The notes under the pieces are model-generated. The model saw nothing but the letters and a program-made list of their open reading frames with translations, had not been told where the DNA came from and ran no database searches. Below, one piece after another: positions 18,058-27,493 of a stretch of 64,000 nt of DNA. Source of the DNA: Chloroflexota bacterium (GTDB lineage Bacteria > Chloroflexota > UBA6077 > FW602-bin22 > JAMCWG01); the NCBI GenBank assembly GCA_023475235.1, contig JAMCWG010000116.1, positions 1-64,000 on the forward strand. The letters are read 5' to 3'. Positions within the stretch are counted from its first letter, which is position 1, and the number at the start of each line of letters is the position of its first letter. Made by a program: the position numbers and the translations under genes.

Positions 18058-19258
18058 TGACCTTCTCCCCCGCTTCCACAAATGACGCCCGCAGCAGCAA
18101 AGGCGTCACTATCGTCGTGAACAACACCATTATAACAGTTACCGAGAAGAGTTCCTGATTAATGAGCCCGTTGCCCAGTCCAAACGCGGCTACGATCAGG
18201 CCGACCTCTCCTCGCGAGATCATCCCGACTCCCACCTGCAACGCCTCACGGGGCTTGAAGCGGTAGATCAGCCCACCGATCCCGCAGCCGGCTACCTTGG
18301 TGACGACGGCCAGCACGAGCACCACGATCAGAAAACCGAGATAGCTGCCGTTCAAGGCACGCGCGTTCACGGCCAGGCCGATGCTGACGAAGAAGATGGG
18401 GACCAGGATACTGTAGGTCAGGGTGTGCATCTTCTCCTCGATGGTGCGGCGAAGCTCCGTTCGGGTGAGCAGCACGCCGGCCACGTACGCGCCGGTGATG
18501 GCTGCGATCCCCGCAAACTCCTCAGCGCCCCACGCGTACACCAGGGCCAGCGTTATCGCTGCGGCCGCCAGGCCCTCGCTTATGTTGGCTCGAGCCACCC
18601 AGGAGGTCAATCGGGCGAATGCGAATCTACCGACCACAACGGCGAGTGCAAAGTACACGATGACTTTCACGATCACCAGCGCGACGCCGGCTGCTCCACC
18701 GGCGCCCGTGGCCAGCGCAGCGAAAAGTGAGAGCACCACCAGGGCTTCCACATCGTCCACGACGGCGGCGGCTAGTATGGTGAGCCCGGCAAGGCTGCGG
18801 AGGACACCCAGCTCTACCAGCGTCCGCGCCGAGATGCTGACGCTGGTGGCCGCCAGCACGATGCCGAGGAATATCGCGCTGCTCAGATCGAGCTTGAACA
18901 GCGGTGCCAGCGCCGCGCCTCCGAGAATGGGCACCAGCACGCCGAGGGTGGCGACCGTGGTCGCGGCTCCTCCGACCCGGCGCAGGTCGCTCAGGTCCGT
19001 TTCCAGGCCCGCCAGAAACAGCAGCATCACCGCACCGAGGCTGCCGAGCAGGAAGATGGTGTCCTGCAAGTGCGGGCCGCCCAGCGACGCGTTGGACATC
19101 ACGTCGAGCACGGTCGGTCCCAGTAGCACACCGACCAGCAGCTCCCCGAACACAGCCGGCTGGCCGGCGCGCGAGCTGAGCCAGCCGGCCCCCTTGGCGG
19201 CGGCGATGATCAGGGCCAGCATTAGGTAAAACTCGATTGCAGGCAGGCTAGGGCTCAC
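18050..19258 (-). CDS. Kef/CPA2-type cation:proton antiporter
   Basis: WLSSRAGQPAVFGELLVGVLLGPTVLD; LFLAGLETDLSDLRRV; ISRGEVGLIVA. Start uncertain (ORF open to 19384). Confidence 0.85.
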   Translation of the reverse strand: MSPSLPAIEFYLMLALIIAAAKGAGWLSSRAGQPAVFGELLVGVLLGPTVLDVMSNASLGGPHLQDTIFLLGSLGAVMLLFLAGLETDLSDLRRVGGAATTVATLGVLVPILGGAALAPLFKLDLSSAIFLGIVLAATSVSISARTLVELGVLRSLAGLTILAAAVVDDVEALVVLSLFAALATGAGGAAGVALVIVKVIVYFALAVVVGRFAFARLTSWVARANISEGLAAAAITLALVYAWGAEEFAGIAAITGAYVAGVLLTRTELRRTIEEKMHTLTYSILVPIFFVSIGLAVNARALNGSYLGFLIVVLVLAVVTKVAGCGIGGLIYRFKPREALQVGVGMISRGEVGLIVAAFGLGNGLINQELFSVTVIMVLFTTIVTPLLLRASFVEAGEKVNV

Positions 19259-19419
19259 GTACTGATGCTTTACCTTCCGTTTTTTTCGCCCGATTCCCAC
19301 ACCAGGCGTAGACCGAATCGCAGAATTTGGAACATCCTCTTTTGTTGACCCTTCTACGGCAGGCCTCAGGCCCGCGCCCTCCAAAAAGGCCGGGCATGCC
19401 CGAGCATATCCAGCCGCTC

Positions 19420-20619
19420 CTACCCCCGTGCCGGGACGGCCGCCGGTCGGGCCATCACCGCGGCGAAGGAGGCTGAGCCCAGCGCCAGCAGGGCCGCCAC
19501 GGCCACGAACCCCGGCATATACCCCAGATTGGCCACTAGCAGTCCCATCGCGATGGGGCCGGAAGCGTGACCGATGTCCATTATGGAGCTGAGCACGCCC
19601 AGGGCCGAGCCGTGATGGCTGGCCTTGGCCATCTCGGACACGTAGGCAGAAGTAGACGCCGTCACCACCGCCAGCCCGAGGCCGAAGACGATCCCTACCG
19701 GGACCAACAGCACGAAGCTTTGCGCGAAGGGCACCAGGGCCATCCCTACGCCGCTGGTGACCAGCCCGGCCACGATCATCGGCTGGCGGCCCATCCGATC
19801 GGAAGTGCGCCCCATGATCGGCTTCATCAGCGTGGTGGTCAGCAACTGGGCCCCGAAGATGACGCCGACCTCCCAGGGGGAGAGCTTGATGACGAAGACG
19901 GCATAGAGCGGCAGGAAGGTCTCCAGTGCGCCGTAGGAGAAGTACTGCAGGGCTTCCATCGTAGAGGTCGCCAGAATAGGCACGTTACCCACTATCTGGC
20001 GGAGGCCGTCCAGCGTTTCCCTCCACCGGTGCGCCAGCAGCCCCGGCTGCCCGGCGCCGGCTCGCGACCTGTCCTTCGGCAGAGCGAATGCCGCGGCCAG
20101 GGCCAGCACTCCCCCGACGCCGCACACGATGTAGACCCATTGGTAGGTGTTGTTAGTATAGGAAAGGATGAAGCCGCCGGCCAGCGGGGCGATGAACCGG
20201 CCGATGAGAGTGGCCGACGAGTACCATCCCATCTTCTCTCCCCGGCTCGCGGAGAACAGGTCGGCCACCAGCGCCATCGCCACCGGACCGAAGATAGCCG
20301 TGGCAAAGCCATGGTAGACGCGCACCAACACCAACTGCCAGGGCGAGTGCACCAGCAGGTACAGGAACGGCGCTGAGGCGAAGATGAACCCTGCCACAAG
20401 GATCACCCGCCGCCGGCCGTAGATGTCGGACAGGACGCCAGCGGGCACGCTGCTCACAATGCCCACCACCGTCGACGCGGCGGCGATGAAGCCGATATTG
20501 CCCTCCGTGGCCCCCAGGGCGCTGGCGAACAGGGGCAGGGCGGGGTTCTTGGAGATCGTGGTGCTGAAGATGCCGAAAAGACCAGTGGCGCACAGCAGCA
20601 GGAACGGACTGAAGCGCAT
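19420..20619 (-). CDS. MFS transporter
   Basis: 12-TM pattern; VPAGVLSDIYGRRRVILVA; GRTSDRMGRQPMIVAG. Confidence 0.85.
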   Translation of the reverse strand: MRFSPFLLLCATGLFGIFSTTISKNPALPLFASALGATEGNIGFIAAASTVVGIVSSVPAGVLSDIYGRRRVILVAGFIFASAPFLYLLVHSPWQLVLVRVYHGFATAIFGPVAMALVADLFSASRGEKMGWYSSATLIGRFIAPLAGGFILSYTNNTYQWVYIVCGVGGVLALAAAFALPKDRSRAGAGQPGLLAHRWRETLDGLRQIVGNVPILATSTMEALQYFSYGALETFLPLYAVFVIKLSPWEVGVIFGAQLLTTTLMKPIMGRTSDRMGRQPMIVAGLVTSGVGMALVPFAQSFVLLVPVGIVFGLGLAVVTASTSAYVSEMAKASHHGSALGVLSSIMDIGHASGPIAMGLLVANLGYMPGFVAVAALLALGSASFAAVMARPAAVPARG

Positions 20620-20792
20620 CGGCTCACCTCTAAAGCAACGCGCGCCGTGTCGACGGCGCGACCGAATTCTTAGCCCCTGGATTGTACTACATATCGGCCG
20701 GGCATGCGCTGGCCCTGCCCTCGCGCTGCTCTACAGGGTTGCTATAGCCTGGCGGCCACCACCCCAGATGAAAGCTATGGCAGACCGGCTGG

Positions 20793-20825
20793 AACCTTGC
20801 GCAGGTTGCGAACCTGCGCAAGGTT
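20793..20825. repeat. 15-bp perfect hairpin aaccttgcgcaggtt-gcg-aacctgcgcaaggtt
   Basis: Direct reading; related hairpin at 35115-35152. Confidence 0.8.
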
Positions 20826-20889
20826 TGCCTGGGCCTCATCGAGCCCTTCTTTACGCGCATATCAGCGCAGGTATCTGAGCGACGGGCAG

Positions 20890-22158
20890 CTAACGCACCC
20901 CACGGATTACGTCAACGCCAACATATGGCCGCAGCACCTCAGGCACCGCCACGCTGCCGTCAGCCTGCTGGTAGTTCTCCAGAATAGCGGCCAGGGTGCG
21001 GCCCACGGCCAGGGCAGAGCCGTTGAGGGTGTGCACAAACTCCGGATGGGCGCCCGGCGCTGGCCGGTACCGGATATTGGCGCGACGCGCCTGGAAGTCC
21101 TCGAAGTTGCTACAGGACGATATCTCGACGTAGCGGTCCTGGCCGGGGAGCCAGGCTTCGGGATCGAACTTCATCGTCGCCGAGAAGCCCAGATCGCCGG
21201 TGCACATCTGCACGATACGATAGGGAATGGCCAGGCGGCGCAGGACGTCGCAGGCATCGTCCAGCAGCTTTTCCAGCTCCTGGTACGATGTGGACGGCTC
21301 GGTGAATTTGACCAGCTCAACTTTAACGAACTGGTGGACTCGGATCATCCCGCGCGTGTCGCGGCCTGCGGCACCGGCTTCGCGGCGGAAGCAGGCGGTG
21401 TAGCAGGCGTACTTCAACGGCAGCACGCCGGCGTCCAGTATCTCCTGCCGGTGGAGGTTGGTCACCGGCACCTCGGCAGTCGGAATGAGGAACAGGTCGT
21501 CGACCTCGCAGTGGTAAGCATCCTCCTCGAACTTAGGGAGCTGCCCGGTGCCGGTCATGCTTTCCCGCCGCACCAGGTAGGGGGCCGCCACCTCCAGGTA
21601 GCCGTGCTCCCTGGAGTGCAGCTCGAGCATCCAGTCGATGATGGCGCGCTCCAGGCGGGCGCCCAGTCCCCTGAGAAAATAGAAGCGCGGCCCGGAGACC
21701 TTCACGCCGCGCTCGAAGTCGGCAATGCCCAGGCGGTCGGCGATCTCCCAGTGCGGGAGCGGCTCGAAATCGAAGGTGGGAAGCTCGCCGTGCCGGCTTA
21801 CCTCGATATTGTCCCGGTCATCCAGGCCGACGGGCACGCTGGGGTGGGGGAGGTTGGGGACCAGCAGCAGCAGCCCGTTCAGATCAGCGTCCACCTGGTC
21901 TACCCTGGCGTCCAGCTCCTTGATGCGGTCGCCCAACTGCCGCATCTCCGCGATCAATTCGGGCGGCTTCTGCTTCATACGTCCGATCTGCTGCGAGACC
22001 TCGTTGCGCCGTGCCCGCAGCGCCTCCACCTCGGCGAGCAGCTCGCGGCGCTCGCAGTCCAGGCGTAGTATCTCGTCGACAGGAGCTGTGTCACCCTTGT
22101 GGGCGACGCCCTCCCGCACCAGGTCGGGGTGCTCGCGGATGAAGCGCAGGCTCAGCAT
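20890..22158 (-). CDS. serS: Seryl-tRNA synthetase
   Basis: [63 protein letters not shown]; full length. Confidence 0.97.
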   Translation of the reverse strand: MLSLRFIREHPDLVREGVAHKGDTAPVDEILRLDCERRELLAEVEALRARRNEVSQQIGRMKQKPPELIAEMRQLGDRIKELDARVDQVDADLNGLLLLVPNLPHPSVPVGLDDRDNIEVSRHGELPTFDFEPLPHWEIADRLGIADFERGVKVSGPRFYFLRGLGARLERAIIDWMLELHSREHGYLEVAAPYLVRRESMTGTGQLPKFEEDAYHCEVDDLFLIPTAEVPVTNLHRQEILDAGVLPLKYACYTACFRREAGAAGRDTRGMIRVHQFVKVELVKFTEPSTSYQELEKLLDDACDVLRRLAIPYRIVQMCTGDLGFSATMKFDPEAWLPGQDRYVEISSCSNFEDFQARRANIRYRPAPGAHPEFVHTLNGSALAVGRTLAAILENYQQADGSVAVPEVLRPYVGVDVIRGVR

Positions 22159-22225
22159 TGGTCGTTTACCTCAGCACTTTTGAAGATAAGGATAGCCATA
22201 GTGGAGTATCTGGTCAAATCCCGGC

Positions 22226-22417
22226 TCGAGGATTTAGGGCCTTTTCAAAGTCCGTTCATTCGGCTGCTCGTGGGGCTTACCTCACCCCCTGGCCCCCTCT
22301 CCGCGCGCGGAGAGGGGGCGGCCGAAGGCCGGAGGTGAGGTTAATGGCCGCTGGTAAGGCAATCGAAATGTTGTCTGCCTTCTGGTTGACGACTTTGAAA
22401 AGGCCCTGTCGAGGATT
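22226..22417. mobile_element. MITE-like element (copy 1): 17-bp TIR, 9-bp direct flanking repeats
   Basis: TIRs agggccttttcaaagtc (22236-22252) and gactttgaaaaggccct (22391-22407); TCGAGGATT at 22226-22234 and 22409-22417; internal GC-rich hairpin. Confidence 0.75.
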
Positions 22418-22465
22418 ACCGTCAGTGGACAACCGGACGCCGGGTAGCCGCCTGGCACTTGATGG

Positions 22466-23971
22466 CTATCCCTGCGACCGGAGCTGAGGGAAGAGGATGA
22501 CGTCGCGGATCGAGTGCTGGTCGGTGAAAAGCATAGCCAGGCGGTCGACGCCGACGCCCAGCCCGCCGGTGGGCGGCATGCCGTGCTCCAGCGCCACCAC
22601 GAAATCTTCGTCCATCTGATGGGCCTCATCGTCGCCGGCAGCAGCGTCGGCGCGCTGCTGCAGGAAGCGCTCGCGCTGGTCCAGCGGGTCGTTCAGCTCG
22701 CTGAAGGCATTGGCTATCTCGATCCCGCCCACGAAGCCCTCGAAGCGCTCCACCACGCCAGGCGCGCCCGGCTTCTTCTTGGCCAGCGGCGAGAGCTCGA
22801 CGGGATAATCGAGCAGGAAGGTCGGCTGGATGGCCTTCGGCTCGACATATGTGTCGAGCAGCTCATCGATGAGCTTGCCGCGCGGCGTTCCCCGCACCAC
22901 GGTCAGTCTGGCCTCTACCATCCGCTTGGCCAGGGCATCGGCGGTGGGATAGCGGTCGTAATCGATGCCGCTCTCCTCAAGAATGGCCTCTCGCAGCGTC
23001 ACCCGCCGCCAGGGCGGAGTGAGGTCGATAGTATGGCCCTTCCAGGGGAATTGCAAGGTCCCCAGCACTTCCCGGGCGATAGAGGCCAGCATCTCCTCCA
23101 CGAGCACCATCATATCGTTGTAGTCGGCGTAGGCCTGATAGCACTCCATCATAGTGAATTCCGGATTATGGGTGGTGGAAACACCTTCGTTGCGAAAGTC
23201 CTTGCCGATCTCGTACACCCGGTCCAGGCCGCCGACGATGAGCCGCTTCAGGTATAGCTCGCTGGCGATGCGGAGGAACAGCCGCCGGTCCAGGGCATTA
23301 TGATAGGTCTCAAACGGACGGGCCGCCGCACCGCCGTACAGCGGCTGGAGAATGGGCGTCTCAACCTCGATGAAGCCATGCGTGTTCAGGTAGCATCGCA
23401 TCGCGCCGACGATCGCGCTGCGCGTCTGGAACACCTGGCGCACCGTTTCGTTGCTCACCAGATCCAGATAGCGCTGACGATACCGCGTCTCGACGTCGGT
23501 GAGCCCGTGCCACTTCTCCGGCAGCGGGCGCAGTGCCTTGGCCAGCAGCACGAACTCCTGGACTTGCAGGGTGACCTCCCCCGTGCGCGTCTGAAAAAGG
23601 GTGCCGCGCGCCCCGATGAAATCGGCGATGTCCAGGTCCGAGCGGAAGGACTGGTACCTGTCACCCATGACGTCCTGGCGAAAATAAAGCTGGATGCGGC
23701 CGCTGCCGTCCTGCACGTGGCAGAACGACGCCTTGCCCATGATGCGCATGCTGACGATGCGGCCGGCCAGGGAGACTTCACCGGCGCCGCCTTGCTCGAA
23801 GGCCAGCCGGGCCTCTGCGGCGGTGTGGGTGCGTTGAAAGCGCGGCGGGTACGGGTCGACTCCCTGCTCCACCAGCCGGAGCAGCTTCTGCAGTCGCTGC
23901 CCGCGCAGGTCGTCGTATTCTTCGGTAGTGGCCGCAGGGGCCGACTGGTCGACTTCTTCTGCGTGTGTCAA
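22466..23971 (-). CDS. lysS: Lysyl-tRNA synthetase (class II)
   Basis: SLAGRIVSMRIMGKASFCHVQDGSGRIQLY; FRNEGVSTTHNPEFTMMECYQAYADY; PPTGGLGVGVDRLAMLFTD. Confidence 0.97.
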   Translation of the reverse strand: MTHAEEVDQSAPAATTEEYDDLRGQRLQKLLRLVEQGVDPYPPRFQRTHTAAEARLAFEQGGAGEVSLAGRIVSMRIMGKASFCHVQDGSGRIQLYFRQDVMGDRYQSFRSDLDIADFIGARGTLFQTRTGEVTLQVQEFVLLAKALRPLPEKWHGLTDVETRYRQRYLDLVSNETVRQVFQTRSAIVGAMRCYLNTHGFIEVETPILQPLYGGAAARPFETYHNALDRRLFLRIASELYLKRLIVGGLDRVYEIGKDFRNEGVSTTHNPEFTMMECYQAYADYNDMMVLVEEMLASIAREVLGTLQFPWKGHTIDLTPPWRRVTLREAILEESGIDYDRYPTADALAKRMVEARLTVVRGTPRGKLIDELLDTYVEPKAIQPTFLLDYPVELSPLAKKKPGAPGVVERFEGFVGGIEIANAFSELNDPLDQRERFLQQRADAAAGDDEAHQMDEDFVVALEHGMPPTGGLGVGVDRLAMLFTDQHSIRDVILFPQLRSQG

Positions 23972-23979
23972 GCTTTAGC

Positions 23980-24447
23980 CTACTCGATGCCGATTATCGT
24001 GTAACGGATGGTGCCAGCCGGCACGGACACTTCCACAAGGTCGCCGATCTTGTGACCGAGGAGGGCCCGGCCCACGGGCGATTCGTTGGAGATCTTGCCG
24101 GTGCGGGGGCTCGCCTCTGCCGAGCCTACGATAGTGAAGCTATCCTGCTTATTGTCCTCACTAACTACCGCCACCTTCGCTCCGAGTGTCACTGAATCGT
24201 GCGAATGGTTGCCATCGATGAGCTGGGCGCGAGATATGATGTTCTGCAGGGTCAGAATACGTCCCTCGATGAAGCCTTGCTCATTCTTAGCCTCCTCGAA
24301 ATCGGCATTGTCTGTGACGTCGCTGAACTCTTTGGAGGCGCGGATGCGCTCGGCCACCTGCGGTCTGCGGACTTCGCACAGGTAGCGGAGCTCATTCTCC
24401 AGCTTCTCCAAACCCTCACGAGTCAAGTACGCGGGCTTGTCGTGCAT
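23980..24447 (-). CDS. greA: Transcription elongation factor GreA
   Basis: MHDKPAYLTREGLEKLENELRYLCEVRRPQVAERIRASKEFSDVTDNADFEEAKNEQGFIEGRI; AGGAGA RBS. Confidence 0.96.
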   Translation of the reverse strand: MHDKPAYLTREGLEKLENELRYLCEVRRPQVAERIRASKEFSDVTDNADFEEAKNEQGFIEGRILTLQNIISRAQLIDGNHSHDSVTLGAKVAVVSEDNKQDSFTIVGSAEASPRTGKISNESPVGRALLGHKIGDLVEVSVPAGTIRYTIIGIE

Positions 24448-24489
24448 GTTGTCTTCTCCTAACATCAAACGACTTCCCTTACACTTAGC

Positions 24490-24518
24490 AAAAAACTGAG
24501 AGACGTGCGTGCTCTCAG
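24490..24518 (-). terminator. Intrinsic terminator in the greA 5' leader
   Basis: Minus strand CTGAGAG-cacgcacgt-CTCTCAG-TTTTTT, between the promoter and the greA start. Confidence 0.75.
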
Positions 24519-24539
24519 CTGCTCATTGACGGCGACATC

Positions 24540-24568
24540 ATTATATAACAGCACAAGCCCCTTGTCAA
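24540..24568 (-). promoter_or_regulatory. Consensus sigma70 promoter of greA: TTGACA-N17-TATAAT
   Basis: Minus strand TTGACA (24568-24563), 17-nt spacer, TATAAT (24545-24540). Confidence 0.88.
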
Positions 24569-24586
24569 AATGAACGACTCGCACAC

Positions 24587-24612
24587 GTAGTGACGACTTA
24601 AGTCGGCACTAC
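24587..24612. repeat. Palindromic dispersed repeat gtagtgacgacttaagtcggcactac
   Basis: Contains the perfect palindrome cgacttaagtcg; related sequence at 37575-37624. Confidence 0.7.
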
Positions 24613-24637
24613 GCCGCCGCCGGGAGCGCCCCTACCC

Positions 24638-25786
24638 CTAGGGGCAGGGCTCCAGTGGCCCCAGCATCGTCGACGCTATCCACTCTCGCTCGCTCAACAG
24701 GTCTGCCAGCTTGGCCGGCGCCGTCGGGGACCCCAGGTCGGCGGCCTGCTGATAGGCGTCGGCCGCCGGCTGCGACCAGCACTTGTGCATTCCCTTCGGG
24801 TACTTAGCAGTTGCATCCTCCAAGTCCGCCAGCACCTCCCAGGCCTCCCAGTTCTCTCCCTCCAGCTCCACCGCCTGCCTGGCCCATTCCAGCCCGCGGG
24901 GGTAGTGCTGCTGCCTGAGCATTTCTCGTTCCTCGCCAGCGCGTGTCCCGTCCTCGGTCATCCAGTGCACCGCCCGTGCGCCGGATATGTAGTCGATGGC
25001 CGAGGCCCTTCCGGCGGTGATGGCGTCTTCAGCCGCACGAAGGGTCTGCCAGGTGGTAGCAGGAACGTAAACGGCGCGCACATCCTCGGTTGGCTCGAAG
25101 TCGCGCATCTGCCAGACCACCCGGGACGTACTGGACTCGCCGGCCGCCGGGTCCGCGGCGACGAAGGCCCCGCCGTCTCGAGCCGTGGCGATGACGGTGG
25201 CTTCGCCGATAGTGCCGTCCCACAGCGCACCCGAAGTGAGCACATAGAACAGGTTCACGGCGCCGTTCCCCTCGCTGAGCTTCTGATCGTAGCCGACGTT
25301 CAGTCGCACCGGCACCCCGCGCGGAAAGGCCATATCCCACACGAACCACTCGTCTCCCCAACTGCTCGCGCTCGGGTCTAGAACGACGCGCTCCCTGCGG
25401 GGCTGATACTGGGTAACGCCGGCCCAGGCCCGGAAGTTGCCGAGCTGCGACGGAGAGAACCCCACCTGCTTAGGGTACTCGCCGACATTGACCGGGTAAT
25501 TGTACTCGGGAAAGCCCACCTTCATCTTGGTATCTGGGCCATTGTTCAGCAGGTCGAAGACCGCGCTCACCACGGCGTAGACTGCGCCGTCGCGCTCGAT
25601 CACCCGCAGGTCCACGGTCTCGGCCACCATTCGGACCCTGTTGTCCACGAGCCCGGGCTTGAGCCCTACCGGCGACTCCCACATCGGCGCCGAGTCGGCC
25701 CTGGACGGTAGCGTAGCCACCATCGCCTGATAGCCCATCAGGACCGTCAGGCCGAGACACGTCAGCTTGCGCACCCAGGAAAGCAT
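24638..25786 (-). CDS. Secreted hypothetical protein, DUF4424-like
   Basis: Signal peptide MLSWVRKLTCLGLTVLMGYQAMVATLPSRA; VDLRVIERDGAVYAVVSAVFDLLNNGPDTKMKVGFPEY. Confidence 0.5.
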   Translation of the reverse strand: MLSWVRKLTCLGLTVLMGYQAMVATLPSRADSAPMWESPVGLKPGLVDNRVRMVAETVDLRVIERDGAVYAVVSAVFDLLNNGPDTKMKVGFPEYNYPVNVGEYPKQVGFSPSQLGNFRAWAGVTQYQPRRERVVLDPSASSWGDEWFVWDMAFPRGVPVRLNVGYDQKLSEGNGAVNLFYVLTSGALWDGTIGEATVIATARDGGAFVAADPAAGESSTSRVVWQMRDFEPTEDVRAVYVPATTWQTLRAAEDAITAGRASAIDYISGARAVHWMTEDGTRAGEEREMLRQQHYPRGLEWARQAVELEGENWEAWEVLADLEDATAKYPKGMHKCWSQPAADAYQQAADLGSPTAPAKLADLLSEREWIASTMLGPLEPCP

Positions 25787-25806
25787 TTGTCCTTCCTCCG
25801 TAGCAT

Positions 25807-27186
25807 TCAGTCGAACTGGAGCCCCAGAGCGGCCAGCTCGCCCTTGACCCGCAGATACTTCGCCTCCCATTCCGGCTTGATGCGGCCGCGCACCAGGTCG
25901 TAGCACTGGTCGATGTGCTGGCCGGGCTCGGCAGGCTTGCCGTTCAGGGTGGGGGCAAACTTATCCATCACCTCATCGGCCCCGGCCCGCGTCAGCCCGG
26001 CCCGCTGGGTGGCCCGCGCCACCTCCGCCATCCACTCCGCCTCGAACGGCGTCTGCCCGGCGTTCATCATCGCCCGATGGTGACGGGAAGAGGTCATGTT
26101 GAGGCCGTTGATGGGGGCGGCTATGCTGCCGGTAGCGATCTCCCGCAGGTAGGTCTCCGAGCCGGGGCCGCAGACCCAACCAGCACCCGTGAAACCGATG
26201 ATGTTAGCGTGGCGGCTGAGCGCCTGGCAGACGACCGAGCGGGCCCGGCTCATCCGCCGGTTGGTGCCCACCGTCTTCAGGGTGGAGTTGGTGAGACGGC
26301 CGACGCCGCCCGTGTAACACCAGGCGTGGCGGTACACCAGGAAGCCGGCGATGGGCTTGGCCACACTCGCCACCAGCGCCCCCTCGACATCGCCGCAGAA
26401 GCCGCCCACGCTCTCGCCGCCGCCGCCGTTGACGGCGAACGCGCCGTAGTCGCGGTACACGATGGCCGCCGTCAGCAGGTCCTGCTCCATCTTCATATCG
26501 GGCAGGGTGGACAGGAGCACCCCATCGGTGCGACGCAGCCCGTAATCGGGGTCCATCGGCGCGATCAGGGCGGCAGCGCGGGTGCTGATGGGGTAGAGGG
26601 CGACGGCCATGCCGGGGCGCCCCGCCCTACAGACGCCATCGCGCATCCAGAACAGCTCGCGGCGGGCGGCATATGCCTCCGTCGGCAGGCCGAAGACCTC
26701 CCGCCCATCCGTCTGCGTGAAGTTGATGCCCTCCATATAGTCGCCCTCTGGCAGTCGGGCAGTGTCCTTTATCACTAATGGCGCGTACTCCTCGCTGAAG
26801 GGGGCATGGTGGCCGGGGCACTGGTTCAGCCGCTCTTTCGTCTCGATCTGCTTCTTGGTGATCGTCCGGGCGTCGCGTCCCGTGCCGACGATCACCCGAG
26901 GCTGCGCCTCCCGGCAGGCTTCCAGCACCTCTTCGCGGCTGAACCGGACCACCCGGCCGGTGCTGATGCAGTACATTCCTACTTCGGACAGGAAGGCAAC
27001 CCCGGCCTCGAAGGCCCGGTCCGCCAGCGCATCGTCCGTATTGAACCAGGTGCCATCGTCGTCGCAGCGTATGTCGAAGCGCCTGGCAATCTCGGCGCAC
27101 TTGCGAAAGAGGCCCATGTTCCAGGCCTTTTCCTCCATCTTCGGACCCTTCTGGGTCCGCTCGGCAATATCCAGCAGACTGATCAT
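25807..27186 (-). CDS. Trimethylamine methyltransferase (MttB) superfamily protein, non-pyrrolysine type
   Basis: Long uninterrupted ORF; RVVRFSREEVLEACREAQPR, PISTRAAALIAPMD, ASRHHRAMMNAGQTPFEAEWMAEVARATQRAGLTRAGADEVMDKF. Confidence 0.75.
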   Translation of the reverse strand: MISLLDIAERTQKGPKMEEKAWNMGLFRKCAEIARRFDIRCDDDGTWFNTDDALADRAFEAGVAFLSEVGMYCISTGRVVRFSREEVLEACREAQPRVIVGTGRDARTITKKQIETKERLNQCPGHHAPFSEEYAPLVIKDTARLPEGDYMEGINFTQTDGREVFGLPTEAYAARRELFWMRDGVCRAGRPGMAVALYPISTRAAALIAPMDPDYGLRRTDGVLLSTLPDMKMEQDLLTAAIVYRDYGAFAVNGGGGESVGGFCGDVEGALVASVAKPIAGFLVYRHAWCYTGGVGRLTNSTLKTVGTNRRMSRARSVVCQALSRHANIIGFTGAGWVCGPGSETYLREIATGSIAAPINGLNMTSSRHHRAMMNAGQTPFEAEWMAEVARATQRAGLTRAGADEVMDKFAPTLNGKPAEPGQHIDQCYDLVRGRIKPEWEAKYLRVKGELAALGLQFD

Positions 27187-27240
27187 CGCCTATTTTTCTC
27201 CTACGAGTGGAAATAGCAATTGCGCGGCACGACCGGCGGG

Positions 27241-27471
27241 CTAACTGGATTTCGCCCAGGCTTCCAGCGCCTTCAACAGCCAGTACAGAATGGCAAACAG
27301 CAGGGCCACGCCGATCATCACGCCCAGGCCGATCAACGCGAATTCCTGGCCGTAGATGAGCCACATCAGCGCGCCGCCGAACACCACAATGATGCCGAAG
27401 CCGCCGACCACGAGCACCCATTCGGTATGGGCCTTGTGCTCGCCTGGGGTCAGCGGCCCCTCGCTCCTCAT
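27241..27471 (-). CDS. Small two-TM membrane protein
   Basis: 76 aa, two hydrophobic helices, between MttB-like and GGT genes. Confidence 0.5.
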   Translation of the reverse strand: MRSEGPLTPGEHKAHTEWVLVVGGFGIIVVFGGALMWLIYGQEFALIGLGVMIGVALLFAILYWLLKALEAWAKSS

Positions 27472-27493
27472 GCCTGTCCTCCCGGCAGTTCGG

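Noticed and set aside
20704-22068. 454-aa plus-strand ORF antisense to serS
   Set aside because: Shadow ORF; serS motifs are complete on the minus strand.
22099-22338. T-box riboswitch upstream of serS
   Set aside because: No T-box motif or specifier-like structure could be identified; the interval is mostly the MITE-like element.
25807-27186. Pyrrolysine-containing trimethylamine methyltransferase
   Set aside because: The ORF is uninterrupted with no in-frame amber codon, so Pyl decoding is not supported.
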